From NCBI GenBank assembly GCA_019055375.1, contig JAHQIW010000275.1, positions 34,677 through 98,676 on the forward strand: 64,000 nt of DNA, given 5' to 3'. The position numbers and the translations under genes were made by a program. Below, in pieces: positions 11,275-23,182 of this stretch. Source of the stretch: Parelaphostrongylus tenuis (taxonomy: Eukaryota > Nematoda > Chromadorea > Rhabditida > Metastrongylidae). Below the pieces are notes generated by a model. That model had not been told where the DNA came from and ran no database searches. It saw nothing but the letters and a program-made list of their open reading frames with translations. The first letter of the stretch is position 1. Each line of letters begins with the position of its first letter.

Positions 11275-11690
11275 ACTAATTGCAACGATTTACAGGGTAG
11301 ATCATGGATGCCTTCCTCTCAAAGAAGATGAGGATAGAGATCAAAGAAGTCGGTGGGGTTATACTTAAGCTGATTGTAATCTTCAAATATTTCTCCTCCA
11401 GATGCTGCTTCAGGAAGCGGAAGAGACGACAATTCGATATAGCAATATTAGGGCTGTACGGTGGATGTGGTACAGTGGTCTAGCTCAGTTTCTCCGACAA
11501 GAGTGCAATGTGAGGTCGAGGGTTGTCCTGGAGAAAAGCAACCACAATCGTTTCGGACGCTTCTTTCACATGTTCCAGCCATCTTCCGGAGCTGCTCTCC
11601 GCAAACGTCCGCACTGAGTGCTGCTTGTTGTGGAGTAGTTTCCAAAACAGCATGCCCTGCCAATCCGGAAAAACAGCGAGGCTATGGTGC
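11275..11690 (-). pseudogene. mariner transposase C-terminal half, decayed
   Basis: Read on the minus strand in pieces: SADVCGEQLRKMAGTCERSV, then in another frame AFLQDNPRPHIALLSEKLS, PHPPYSPNIA and LFRFLKQHLEEKY, then FFER near the end. These match the DD34D mariner layout (LQDNARPH with the second catalytic D, then HPPYSPDLAP and the third). The third D is lost: the sequence reads SPNIAISN. Frameshifts and a stop after KLS make it inactive. Confidence 0.8.
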
Positions 11691-12169
11691 GGAAGAAATT
11701 ATGAGACAATCTAAACAGGTGCGTACAGAGTGTCAATAGAGCTATAGACCTTATAATACATACAGAGCAGTCGAATCAATCCTGTGCCAGAGCATATCAA
11801 ACTTTTCGTATTTCTAAAAGAAGACTCTTTCTGCATAAGTCGGGAGAAGGCCATAAGTCACTGTACAAGTGACGTATATATTAAGTCACTCTACTGTCTG
11901 CAGTGGAGTTGAGTTTATGGAGCATAACTCGAGAATTGATTACTCTCAAACTCTTCATCTTTTACGATCTTGTTATAACTTATATTTCACCTCATCGTAA
12001 TACTAAGTCTACTGGATTTAGAAAAACTTTTCGAATCTCTTCTAGAATCCTACACCATTTTTGGATCTTTTCTAAAATACTACCACATCATATTTTACTG
12101 TAAAAATCAGGTAATGCTGTTGTCAAATGTTTTTATTCTTACTATCTGAACGTATAAGTCAAAATCAAT

Positions 12170-12290
12170 ATCAATCAGGCTTTCTTCTCTAGTGGCATGA
12201 ACAACGCTACCGGTTTCTCTGCACACTCCACCAAACACCCACTGCTGGGGAAGGAAACGGCCGACGTGGTTCTTGCGCCTTGAGAACAGG
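12170..12290 (-). pseudogene. Merlin transposase fragment, inverted
   Basis: On the minus strand it reads FSRRKNHVGRFLPQQWVFGG then VCRETGS, the same segment as the plus-strand copy at about 12676-12780. It stands head to head with the longer Merlin pseudogene, giving an inverted duplication of about 100 bases. Confidence 0.8.
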
Positions 12291-12296
12291 AGTAAC

Positions 12297-13095
12297 AAGA
12301 TGCTGCTACTGGGTTTGATGGACAGAATCCGAGACGAAGAAACTGCCCTCGCTTTTCTGCAGGGCTATGGAGTGGTGGATAACTCGAGAATTTGCGCCAA
12401 TGGTCACGAGATGAAGGCAAACTTCGGAGAGAATCCTCATTGGCCAGGGTGGGCACATTCTTTTAGAACTCTAACATGAAGTTCCGCGTGCCGGTCACCT
12501 TCCTCTAATTGTGGGCAAACGAGAAGCCTGTCGTTGAGTTCTGCCACACCTCACTGGGCATCGTCGCGCAGACTGTGGTCGAGTGGTCCAACTTCATGAG
12601 AGACATTTGCGCGGATAGCGCCATCAAGCACGGAACGATCGTCGCCGGTGGCGAAGGGCTGACTGTGGGAACCTTGTTCTCTAGGCGCAAGAACCACGTC
12701 GGCCGTGTCCTTCCCCAGCAGTGGATGTGGTGGAGTGTGCAGAGAAGCCGGAGAAGTGTTCTTGGAAAAGGTTCCTGATTGTTTGGCTTAGACACTTCTA
12801 AAGGTCATCAATGGCGGCATCGCCCCTGGAACGACCAACATATTGGACAGTTGGAGGGCGTACAATCTGATTCAGAACCAGAAGGACAAGGACTATGAGC
12901 AATTCCGCGTCAACCATCGTCACCACTTCGTCGACGAAGAGACTGGTGTTAGTGTGGGACGAGCCGCACTCTTCTCGACACGAACCTGGCAGAATTTGCT
13001 TGGTGACGCATGGTCAAAAGTCGGGGTCGCTATCCATCCGAGGCACTTCTCAGTTTTCACAATGGATTCGAACCGTATATCTTTTTAGCGACACA
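12297..13095 (+). pseudogene. Merlin (IS1016/ISXO2-like) DDE transposase pseudogene
   Basis: Successive frames read KMLLLGLMDRIRDEETALAF with a Cys/His segment (RICANGHEMKANFG), then VVEWSNFMRDICADSAIKHG, GEGLTVGTLFSRRKNHVGRV, LPQQW, then VINGGIAPGTTNILDSWRAY, FRVNHRHHFVDEETG. This is the layout of eukaryotic Merlin elements, related to bacterial IS1016. The segment that should hold the first catalytic aspartate (usually a V-x-x-D-E motif before LFSRRK) is deleted, leaving TVGTLFSRRK. The second aspartate (ILDSWRAY) remains. Frameshifts occur at about 12470, 12760, 12800 and 12950. GC content is well above the flanks, which suggests a younger insertion than the AT-rich repeats around it. Confidence 0.85.
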
Positions 13096-13099
13096 GGAG

Positions 13100-15770
13100 G
13101 CTGATATTACCTTAATACTTGTATACCTCACTAATTATGCAGTTGCTTTTCAACTGTTTCTGGTCAAACAGGCAACACTTAATTGTTTCCTTGTCAACCC
13201 TTAAAAGCTTCTGCTAGGTGAGATTTGCAGAAAGGTCAAATTTCCAGCGTTAATTTCCAACGATTACCAGCATATTTTGGTTTGTTATATCGTGCACAAG
13301 TGGTCAGTTTATGATTTTGCCTAAGTACTTGAATTATTCATAAGTGTCATATACTGAATTATTGATTTTCTTGAATTTGGCATGGTCTTGGCATAATTTT
13401 TTGCATCACTAGGGTTTCAAGCAACTAACGTTGGATTGGTATTCAAGACCTCAATGAAGAGATACATCGGAAGCCGACTTTCCTTTAAGACTATTTTTCG
13501 GGGAAAAATTTTGTCAAGAAAACCTCACCATGATCCAAAAAGGCCTGCGCTGAGCCCTGCTGCTCCAACATGCCATTTAAGTGAACAGTTGTGGAGATCC
13601 AGAAGAAATGTTCCATTGCGAGGCAAACACCAATGAGACAAAATGTGAGAGGATCGTTTTAAAAAAATTCATATGACTTAGGATTCAGTATAGCTGAGCT
13701 TCTACTTTTTGGAAACTTTTCAAATGCCTGATTCTACTGAACTATGTGTTTTTAAATATGATGTCCGATGCGCTTCTCTAGTACAAAGCGAAAAATGAAA
13801 TCAAATTTCGTGCTATTCTTCGCTGAAAGTGAAATTTACATTGTAAAACTTTGAATCTTTGAAGGAACCATGTTTATTACGTATCGTGCATCACAGAATA
13901 TTTCCCTTCCACTTTTAGCCATTTCAATTCCGTACCAAGCTATTCCAACGTTTTTACAAGTAGGTTTGAAAACATTTCGCTAGGAAATTGTTTGCCCGGT
14001 TACAACTATGCGATCTCCAAGGCAACATGAAACCATCCCCTGGAAGTGTCGGAATCCTTTTCAGCATGATAGAGCTACGGTGAGGAGAAAACTATGCTCA
14101 ACATTCACAAACCCTCTTCTGCTCTTGCCATAACTGCACTAATGGCCATTATTGTTATCGAAAGATTAGAAGGCAAGATTCATCTCACTGTCACTAAGAT
14201 TGAACTACTAATGAGAATATTTTTAATTCTATTAATGCTTAAACAAATAGAGGTAAAAAAATAAAAGATTCCTCCTCCCCTTCCGTTGATGTTAACTGGT
14301 ATAACTTCAGTCCATCAGTTGTCTAAATCAGGTACGTCAACATTTTTCAATGTCAACAAAAATAGCTGCCATTATGCTTTGAGTTTTGAAATTTTTATGG
14401 CCAGTTGAAGCTTGGCTAAATTTTTAGTGAAACGAGTAAATCGAATATATCTAAAAAGTTTTTAACACTTCCATTTTTTTTGGCTGACTGAAATTTCTTC
14501 CATTCACCTGCAAAATATACCTCTAACACTAACACGGTTGTAAATCTTTTCATAGTCTTCCTGTGCAACAAGCTTCTGCTTCTCCCCAACACCGCGTTTT
14601 TTTTCTTGAGAGCCAAAACATTGCATTACCTTTTCTATTGGAACCTTGTATATGAGCGACTTATACTGATGATACATTAGCAAAAACGTGCAATTTGTTG
14701 GCAGTACAACTTCAGTTTCTCCTTTACTTCTTCTAGCGCAATGTTATTTTCATTCTGCTTATGAAACGTGTGATTACGTTTGATTATACTAATTGTTTAA
14801 TCCCGCGCAAGCTTGAAAATAAGGTAGTTCGCATTTGAATAGTCACTCCGGGCTCTAGCGAGAGACGATCTTTTGTATGAATACATTTTTTACTAGGACA
14901 TTGATAACCACTCAAGAGGCGGTGTGGTCCTCCATTCCATCTAGCAGTAAGCGATCTTCATAATTTGCGCCATTTATGGAATTCCTACAAATCATTAGCG
15001 AAGTGAAGGCTGCTTTCGTAACCGCCTCCTATTATCACCAAGGTTTTCTTTAAGCAACAGCGAACAAGTCCAGCGCAACCGCACCTTCTTCTTTGTGTGA
15101 ACAATTAAACCATTGACAAGATCGTTGAAACCTCTTACGGAAAGCAGCAATGTGGTAGTTATCTGAAGAAACTTAGATTTCTATCGTAGTTTAAGGACAC
15201 ATTAGTGCTAGTCAATGTTAAAATAGGCAAAATATATTATACGGCTACAAGGTAGAAAGCGCCAATGCTTACACTAAAACCCACAGCTCTGGTGGGTAAA
15301 ACCAAATGGTTACAAAAAATCTTATTTCGAAGTGTAACTAAACATTTTCATTCTTATTGACATTTGCAGATATTTCAATCATATCCATCTTCATTTACTG
15401 TGCCAACAACAATTTTCGTTCATACACTATGACAGATAATAAAGTTTAAAAACTGATTACATTATTATTTTGTGGCCACTCAGTTAGAGTAATACGGCAT
15501 ACATCTATAATTTCAACATTTCCTTAATCCATTGATTACACAAAAGTCATTACAATGCTCGAATATTCGAAAAGAATGAATGTTTGGTGAAAATGATGCT
15601 GCACACTGCATATAATACCTCTGCATCAGTGACCTACAAATATGACTCCACCGCTTTTTTTGCTGTAATAGTAGTAAGAATAAAGATACGCAAATCATGC
15701 TTTCTTTTGAAAATGCATTGAAACGCTATTTATTTGAATGTTTTTATATACAAATATTTTATTTGATGGT
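13100..15770. other. Intergenic, no gene seen
   Basis: AT-rich sequence without a convincing splice pair, transposase motif or inverted repeat on either strand. Confidence 0.4.
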
Positions 15771-15894
15771 TTTTGCAGGACTTCGAAGATGACGACTTTT
15801 GTGGCCGGAAAACGCCATTGAGAGAGCATTACTTTGCAGATTTACTAACCAAAAGAAATTTCAATTGCTTGATTTTATTATCGCACAATTTCAC

Positions 15895-16110
15895 ATTTTT
15901 TTGCGAACATTTTGGTATACATTTCGCCTATACTTGTTTCAAGATGGAGCTGTCTTGGGAACAAATTCACTTGCTTTTCGTGCGCGAATGGAGCGAAGGG
16001 GCAGAATGCTAGTGAAGTGGCGCACAAGATTGATAGAGCATGGAGCAAGCTCCATTTTGAAGCAAGAACAGGCAATGTGGATGCCAAAATGTTTGCAGCA
16101 AAATACGTAA
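15895..16110 (+). pseudogene. mariner transposase N-terminus inside an inverted repeat
   Basis: Frame 1 reads MELSWEQIHLLFVREWSEG. After a one-base shift it continues NASEVAHKIDRAWSK, the helix-turn-helix start of a mariner transposase. The 5' leader plus ATGGAGCT (15895-15952) recurs in reverse at 16043-16106 (GAGCTTGC preceded by AAATGG on the minus strand), so two 5' ends face each other. No catalytic region remains. Confidence 0.6.
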
Positions 16111-16299
16111 GTGTAAGGTACTAAAGTCAAACAATTTCATTGCAAGAAGCACATTGGAAAGCCAAAACGGCATAAACTTTGCAATTTTGTTGCATGATAA
16201 TGCTTAACTTCATTATGCAAAACCGATCGAAAGGTTTTAGGAGGTTTTACCTTACCCGCCTTACTCTCCCGACATTATATCTTCAAACCACAACTTGAA

Positions 16300-16700
16300 A
16301 TTGACTTGAACCCAGATCTTACTCCTTCCGTGAGCATGTGCTAAACCGTTGCACCAACAGCACTCGTTTTGCACTCCACTCTTTCTACGTTACAACGCAT
16401 TATCTTTGCCAACCACTCTACATCATTGGGTTTATTTCAACGTCATAGCACTGCAATAGGCGGTCAAATAAGATGATTTCCGGATAATTATTGAAACCCA
16501 ATATCTGTCAACAAAAGTGGGCTCAATGTCGGTAATGACTGACCCGCCTTACCGTAGACGGTTGGCTGTTGACAGATAACGCGTTGCATAGAAAGAGCGG
16601 TGTGCAAAACGAGCAACGTGCAATCGGTGTGGCGTGGTGCAACTGTTCAGCACATGCTCACGGAAGAAGTAAGATTTGGGCTCAAATCCCGGCTGATGCA
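16300..16700. repeat. Foldback of two tRNA-like arms
   Basis: The left arm 16300-16410 and right arm 16570-16700 are inverted copies (CCAGATCTTACTCCTTCCGT against ACGGAAGAAGTAAGATTTGG; GCACTCGTTTTGCAC against GTGCAAAACGAGC). Read outward from the right arm, GGTGCAACTGTTCAGCACA and GGGCTCAAATCCCGG look like tRNA boxes A and B. A 17-base direct repeat CCACTCTACATCATTGG occurs at 16413-16429 and 16715-16731. Confidence 0.65.
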
Positions 16701-16799
16701 AACGTTTTTGCACACCACTCTACATCATTGGATATAAAAAACATGCAAATAAACAATTTTTTATCGTACTTTCGAACAAGAAAAGACGGCTCTTTTACG

Positions 16800-17050
16800 T
16801 TTGGTTGCACAGATTTGTCAAGCGAATTTCCTACGCTGGACAAGAAGTTTTCTTTAAAAGTGTTAATAATCATTCGAAAGCTTGAATCTCGAGCAAGCAC
16901 TGAGATTGACTGGTTTTTTAAGATCCTTTTAGCGCTGAAAAATTGAAATTTAACATCGGCTGCGTAATTCATTTGTTACTTTGCTGAAAATACGAAAAGC
17001 ACATGAACGGTTAGAGAAAATCTTCTTAGTATCTAAGTATGTCAACGAGC
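16800..17050. repeat. Dispersed monomer copy
   Basis: AATCATTCGAAAGCTTGAAT followed by CTCGAGCAAGCACTGAG matches the family described at 23183-23900. Confidence 0.5.
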
Positions 17051-17435
17051 AATAATTCTATTTAAATACACCTACCATAGGCGTCATCGATCGATGTTCG
17101 CGCCCACCCGCTCTCTGCCCTCAACCCCACCTCCCGTGACTTGCTCAAAGAACACTTGTTTCTCGTATATAAATTGATCGTATTTTCCTACCAAAAAGAC
17201 CTGTATGTCTTTATTTTTACAATATTTTAGCACTTTGGCACTTTATTCAATCCGTCACCGCCGTGTTTTTTTTTCACTGTGCATATCCCAGCACTTCTCG
17301 CACTGAGTTCGTTTTTTGTCTTCTTCTTGGTTGGCGTAGAATACTGGCTAAATAACTCTCCTTGCAATCTAAAGGATAGCCTTGCTGTGACGTACCATAG
17401 AACGTTGTTGTTGGCTGCCGGAGAGGTGGGGGAAA

Positions 17436-17530
17436 GGGGGGGGGGGGGGGGGGAGCGTGGGGCTCGGCCCACGGGTGCCGTGACGAGCATCACAACCACT
17501 AGGCCATGGCGCCCTTTTGCAGGTGCAGGA
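17436..17530 (-). repeat. tRNA-like SINE relic ending in an 18-base homopolymer
   Basis: An uninterrupted run of 18 G occupies 17436-17453. On the minus strand the sequence upstream of the matching C run reads GGCGCCATGGCCTAGTGGTT with a box A-like TGGCCTAGTGG. A box B is not clear. Confidence 0.4.
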
Positions 17531-17639
17531 TTTTTTTTACTTTTATCACAGCAAGAAAATACGGCAGAGCCTTTTTTGCACCTAATGATAATTTTTCAGT
17601 CATCAGTGTACATGGCGCTGGAACTTTCATAGAATTGTA

Positions 17640-19850
17640 GGATGGGCTTTGTTCTGTCGTTGACTGAGTACCGACTTTTATTGCTATGTGCTTTTACAAT
17701 GAGTGTTCTTAGCAAGAAATGATAGTCAGTTTCAGGAAAATACAATTTCTTCGAAGACATACTTCTCGAATTGACGATTGAGGAACTCTGAACGGCTTCA
17801 TGCTTAAATCCCTTAATATAAGTTTCTCTCTGAAAGTCGTACAGTGCTGGAATTGTGTTGTCGAAATAAACTTTTAGACCACCTACGAAAGAAATCTAAA
17901 ATAATTGGGAATGCCTTGCTTTTCCTAAAACGTGTTCTTCGCATCAAAAATTAGGATTTCTAGGACCACTTAGTGAAAAATGAAAAATACGCTAACAGAA
18001 CTCCCTCCAGCAAGAACTCCTCAATCTTTTAAGAACATAGAAAACATAGAAGGCGTAACAATGAAGTTTTTCAGAATTGAGTTTTACTATATAGTATCAC
18101 GAAGTTCGCTGTGAGTATTGAAGAAAGGAATAAGTATTCCACAGGCAAAACGTAATCTTCTTATCTCTGCTAGAACATAGTGTCGGAGCTTTTTAGAAAC
18201 CAGACTCTGTATGGAAAGCAGCATTTCTCAAGCTATCGAATGACTACAGTGAACTCAATCTGAATAGGAAATAAATGCTGCATAACAGTTAGAAATATTT
18301 TAATTTTGGAAGTATGTGGCTTTTCTCTACGCAACATAGAAGGCTTTGTGATACACAAGCGCTCTTCTTACTCAAAACCATTTTATGAAAGTCTACTTCT
18401 GAACATGACATCGTTTTACCACGATAATTTTTTCCAAAATTCCAATTTCTTGAGCAATTTCCCATATTCCCATTGCAGCTTGTGATTCTACAAACTTTCC
18501 GCCACAGGGGCAGCGCGCAGCATGGCTTAATCCAGACCGTATCCTTTTCAAGGGTTGAACGAGTGCAGTTTGTTCATAATCTAGTAACGTCAAGATAATT
18601 TTTGTCTTTTCTGTGAAAAGTATCCAGCATTCACTGAATTAGAATCATTTTTCTTTCTTAATTACCAACCTTTCCAAGGTCATCCTTGATCCCGTATGGC
18701 CGTCCGGTAGTTCAGGTATAGCAACTCATACACATTCGTTGCTATTTTCTTTATACTTTACTTATATCAGTGACGTCACAACACAACAGACGGTTTAGGC
18801 AAGTTTAAAGGACGGAGGGCGAGCACGACAATGGGGTCTTGCACGGAGAATGATATGATGAATTTGATGCGCTGGCAATGGGCAGCGATACGCAGCTAAC
18901 GGCAGGCAAGCGAATTTTAGACCAGTCCACTGCGCCAATGCATCATTGCATCATTGTTTCTCTCACGCATATCTTCGTCGTTCCTTTCCATATTTTCCTT
19001 GTTGCCTATCTGTTACTAATTTAATGTTGTTCACGACCTAATGTGGCCGTAAGACAGAACATCGTTTTGTTGACGATATCGACCCACATCATATTGGACG
19101 CAGGATTGTTTGCCACATTTAGCTAATGATTATCGATTACTTGATGCTTCAATGACGACTGTAATTACAAACTTGTACCATGTAGGCGAGCAGTATAGTG
19201 AGGGTCATGATCCACTCACCCCGAAAAGCAGGTATCAGGCTGTTGAAATCGGTCTTGATCAAACTATGCTGACACTAATATGACTTGTATAATATGCGCA
19301 AACCTTCAGCCTTGCATACCACTCCGGGCTTTCGTTTTTCCGAGACGACCGTGGTATCTCTCCAGGTCCCCGTCTCCTGGTCGCTGTTTGCAATCATTCT
19401 ACTTATGAGCAACACTTCTCATGAATTTAGTCGTTGCTTTACGACCTCCGCTCTCATAAGTACACATGTCGTCATGTCACTGCTGTGGGACTGAGTAAGG
19501 ATCGATAGGATCTTGATAGTTATCGATCAATTGCAGTAATACGTAATCTACCGTCGATCCGATACTGTGTATTGTTGATGGGTACTGATGTATAATTATG
19601 TGATTATTGTTTCTTATAAATTGTTTTCTCGTGCTATAAATATGAATAATCCGCATGACAGGCACTCTATTCCACACTTCCACACCGAACACATCAACAA
19701 CTGAACCGAACATTCAATACTCGAGTCACTACAAATTTGGGCATTGACCTTCTCCACTGAACTACACTTGCTACACTAGGCCGAATTTCATTTATTACAG
19801 AGAAACTAGCTTTTTAACAATAGACAACCTTATTCGACAATTTGAAGCAC
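17640..19850. other. Intergenic with repeat relics
   Basis: The block 18770-19130 (GCAATGGGCAGCGATACGC, ACGACCTAATGTGGCCGTAA) resembles 53740-53980 and is a shared repeat. Nothing coding is recognised. Confidence 0.4.
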
Positions 19851-21890
19851 TGATGGTATGTGAACGTGAAAGGATTGCAGATAATAGTCTGCTTCACCAC
19901 TTTGCAGCGTTATTATGTGGTATGTTCAATGCTGCATGCTATATGCTACTGAAGCCGTTATACAAACAATGCTGTGATTTTGAAAATGTTTTCACAACTA
20001 ACGGTGTAAATCTCTCGACATTTTTTCGTATCCGAGCACTCTATGGGACAACTATGATTCACTGTAGAAACAGGGGATTGGATGGTAGGCTATTCTCACT
20101 CATTTCCTGGTCAGTGAACTAGTTCGGGAATCGGCTTTTGTGTATCACTAGGTACAGAACAGAACATCTCCTGACCAGCATCTAAAGCAACATCTGTGAT
20201 CGACCGGCTGTCGATAGACTATAAAAGAAAGCATTTCAAACATGCGCACTGAAGTCAATATGTATGGTCAGTAGTGTGTTCTGACGTACAGGTCGAAATT
20301 CGCATGCTCACCAAAGGGCTGAAACCATTCTCAAAGATTGTGCATAGCACGTTCATTGCATTTTGTCGTTTCAAAACTATCAAACGTGCCCAAATCAGAA
20401 GAATTTAGCGATGATGAAAAGTTCTAATCTGACATAGCAAATTCATATCCTCTTGCCAAAGAACAGCAATAGATTCTGTGTTCTTTCTTCCGTAGACTGC
20501 AGCGAGGATCCATAAACTCTTTGCAAACGTTGAACTTGAAGAAGGAAACATGCATATGTAGCTTATAACTTCTTTTAGTCAAGCTGTTGAGGAATGTCGT
20601 CTGGTAATAATCGCAAAGTTGAGAAAAACTTTATAGATACGGAGTTTGGCTGATTCGAGACTATGCATTCCAGCAGGCTTAGTGATACGCAAAACTCTAA
20701 ATTTCATACGGAAGTTGAATTCACGTTTCACCCATAACAGGAGGTTTGCTACAATTGCTCCATTAAGGCCGAACCCTCTGTTACCATACTTGTTAGCGAT
20801 GTAAAATATCGAAACTGTCAGCAACCACTCGTCAACAGAGTCCTACAGAACATATATCGGCATTCAACCTAATTAAGCTCACAACTTCTTATGATTGGGA
20901 ACCTCAATCAATTTTTATATGGCTTTGCATCCTTGGATATACAGTTTTAAAAAATTTTTTTCAAGTGGGTACTTGTTCGTTACCACCAATCAATTTGAGT
21001 CCTTCGAAAAGAACGCTTTTCTAATTCGTTTCAGACTTCCTTCGATTATTTGATAGCTTTAAGTTAGGCAAGTAACTGTGCTTGCTTCCTGTAAAAGCGT
21101 TTATAGTGCGCGAGAGCAGCCATAGACTTTCACTAACCATTCGATAGCCTGATCTCAGTGATTTCGAGACTGCACATGGCTTAAGAAAAGTCCTTTCTAT
21201 TGTTTTGAAGCAGCTGAAAGGTAAGTTCCTTCTCTCATCGTGCATAACCCCACTTCTTTCGAGTCGTGTTGTGCGCAGTAAGGCTTAAAGCCACCTCGAA
21301 ACCGCACACTTTTCGTTATTTATCCTATACTTTTCCGCTTTGTATAGATTTCAAGGTTTTCCAGATCAGAAATGTAGGAAAAGATTTTGCTCTATCATTC
21401 TGTGGTCTTCAGTTTCTATTTTCATAGAAATTATGGAAGAGTAAGGAGATTATAGCGAGATCTATTAGGCATAAGATTCCGAGTTGATTATTGTCATTTG
21501 GAGAAGAGTTGAGATAAACAGTGATGCGATCAATCCGGATAAATAGGTTATAGTCGGAAAAAGAATATAATGAATAGGAAATACAAAGCATGTTATGAGA
21601 CAGACGCAATAACATCAATTTCAAAACTGAAATGAACATTACAATACTTGTTGAGATGTTATGGTTGTACGTTTCAATAAAATTACTACATGGCTGAGAA
21701 GGCAAGGTAAAAATTGTGGTGATACGGTGAATAGCACTTAACGATGAGATCCCCGAGAAAGAAGATAGTGGATTATAAGTCCGTCAGGATTCTAAGTTCT
21801 ACTCGTATCGCAGCATTCTTCTTGTTGTGGTTCACATTGTGACTTGAGATAAAATGAATAGCCATTGAGTAAACGTCGCAAAGTATTGAC
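19851..21890. other. Intergenic, no gene seen
   Basis: The dispersed monomer family appears near 21000-21260 on the minus strand. Open frames here (for example 20579-20824, minus) show no known motif or splice context. Confidence 0.35.
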
Positions 21891-21904
21891 TTCTTATAGC
21901 ATTT

Positions 21905-22200
21905 TAGGTAATATTCGGTTATGAGGGGCAAATGAAAAACCGATCTCATTCACTGGAGGGGAACTTTTCATAGGACATATCAAAGTTAGTAACCGTTCGA
22001 AAGCTGAGACTTCAGGCCATAGTCCCACGTCGCCGGATTTTGATAAAACCTTTTTTATGTTGCTAGAGGAAGACATTCCCTGTGTTGCAGACGCGCATAT
22101 TTCTACCCTGACAGAGCTCTTTCTTTGGACTATTAGTAATCATTCGACAGCGTAATCGCTTTTGACTTCAACGTTGTGCTTATATCCTAAAAAAAAACCG
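21905..22200 (+). repeat. One end of the long-inverted-repeat family plus monomer repeat
   Basis: ATGAGGGGCAAATGAAAAAC, GATCTCATTCACTGGAGGGG and CCCACGTCGCCGGATTTTG match the left terminus of 35970-36745. The facing terminus is absent. Monomer repeat (TTGGACTATTAGTAATCATT) follows. Confidence 0.6.
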
Positions 22201-22227
22201 TTTCAGTGCAAGTGAGTAGGTAAAAAA

Positions 22228-22350
22228 ATCGAAACACGACGGGTTTTGTCCGACTGACGAGTTTGTAAGGACGAAACACGTGTATCAAGCTCTACAAGAG
22301 CCCTTACCAGACCACATGACAAGTTGGGTCAAATAATAATGAAAGGATCT
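22228..22350 (+). repeat. Right half of the GAGCCAAC foldback family
   Basis: ACGGGTTTTGTCCGACTGAC, AAGGACGAAACACGTGTATC and CAGACCACATGACAAGTTGG match the right arm of 37686-38104. The left arm is missing. Confidence 0.7.
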
Positions 22351-22630
22351 GTCCAGTTTTAGGAGAAGACTTTTCATTACGTTGCAGCAGTGAAATCAAA
22401 ATTATGTTTCACACTCAATTTTTATATTTTCTCGGCTGAGGCTTAGACATGGCTCTTCGGTATAGTTATATCGGTTACTAGTTATCCCAAATCTTGAGAA
22501 TTTTGATAATATAATTTTTTTTGAAAGGTTATCAGAACGCTGTGAGAGCAAAAAGAAGACCACAATTCATGCCTGAAATGCTACTTCGCCGCTTGGATAT
22601 CATAGATGGTTTATTATTAATTATAGGAAA

Positions 22631-22928
22631 GAGCGCATGTGGCGCAGTGGTTAAAGGTGCTCTGCGTTGCACACGAGGTCAATGGTTCGATCTTGCGCTC
22701 ATGGCTCACCAAGCCATCCATCCCTTCGGGGTCGGTAAATTGCTACCAAACAGATCTCAGACTTGTCTGGGAGGATAAGCAGCACTGGCTCGGTTCAGCG
22801 GGAGGGCAGCGCGAGTCATTGTGAAGGCCAGATATGCATTCAATCACCTCAAACGAAGATAAAAATTGAAGTCGAATGCATCCTCAAGGATTGATCAAAG
22901 CCGAGAGCTTTATCCTTTAACCTTTATA
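22631..22928 (+). repeat. tRNA-derived SINE, full copy
   Basis: It begins GAGCGCATGTGGCGCAGTGG (box A) with GGTTCGATC (box B) about 50 bases on, as in a Pol III promoter. A tRNA-unrelated body follows (AAGCCATCCATCCCTTCGGG, GGCCAGATATGCATTCAATC), ending AGCTTTATCCTTTAACCTTT. An inverted copy is at 56425-56726 and a 3' fragment at 48932-49029. Confidence 0.8.
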
Positions 22929-23182
22929 TAGGTAGAATCTATATGTCAGAGGTATCTTATCGCTACTCAAGAAATGGAAAATCACGAGTGAACCTTTCAC
23001 AAAGGCTTTTTGGCATAAAGAGTGATTACTTCTCATGAAATACTTCTTGTTTCAGCGGTAGAACCATGTAAGCAGAGAAAAACAGTCTCAACCCCTATTA
23101 TGCATTTCTATCGTCTGCCTTGCGAGAACCACAGCTTGAAAAACACATCTTTTACAACTAGACATTTGTAATAAAGGTTTAT

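Noticed and set aside
17279..17632. 117-codon open frame with a Gly/Arg stretch
   Set aside because: The Gly stretch is the G18 run, and the rest crosses a SINE relic.
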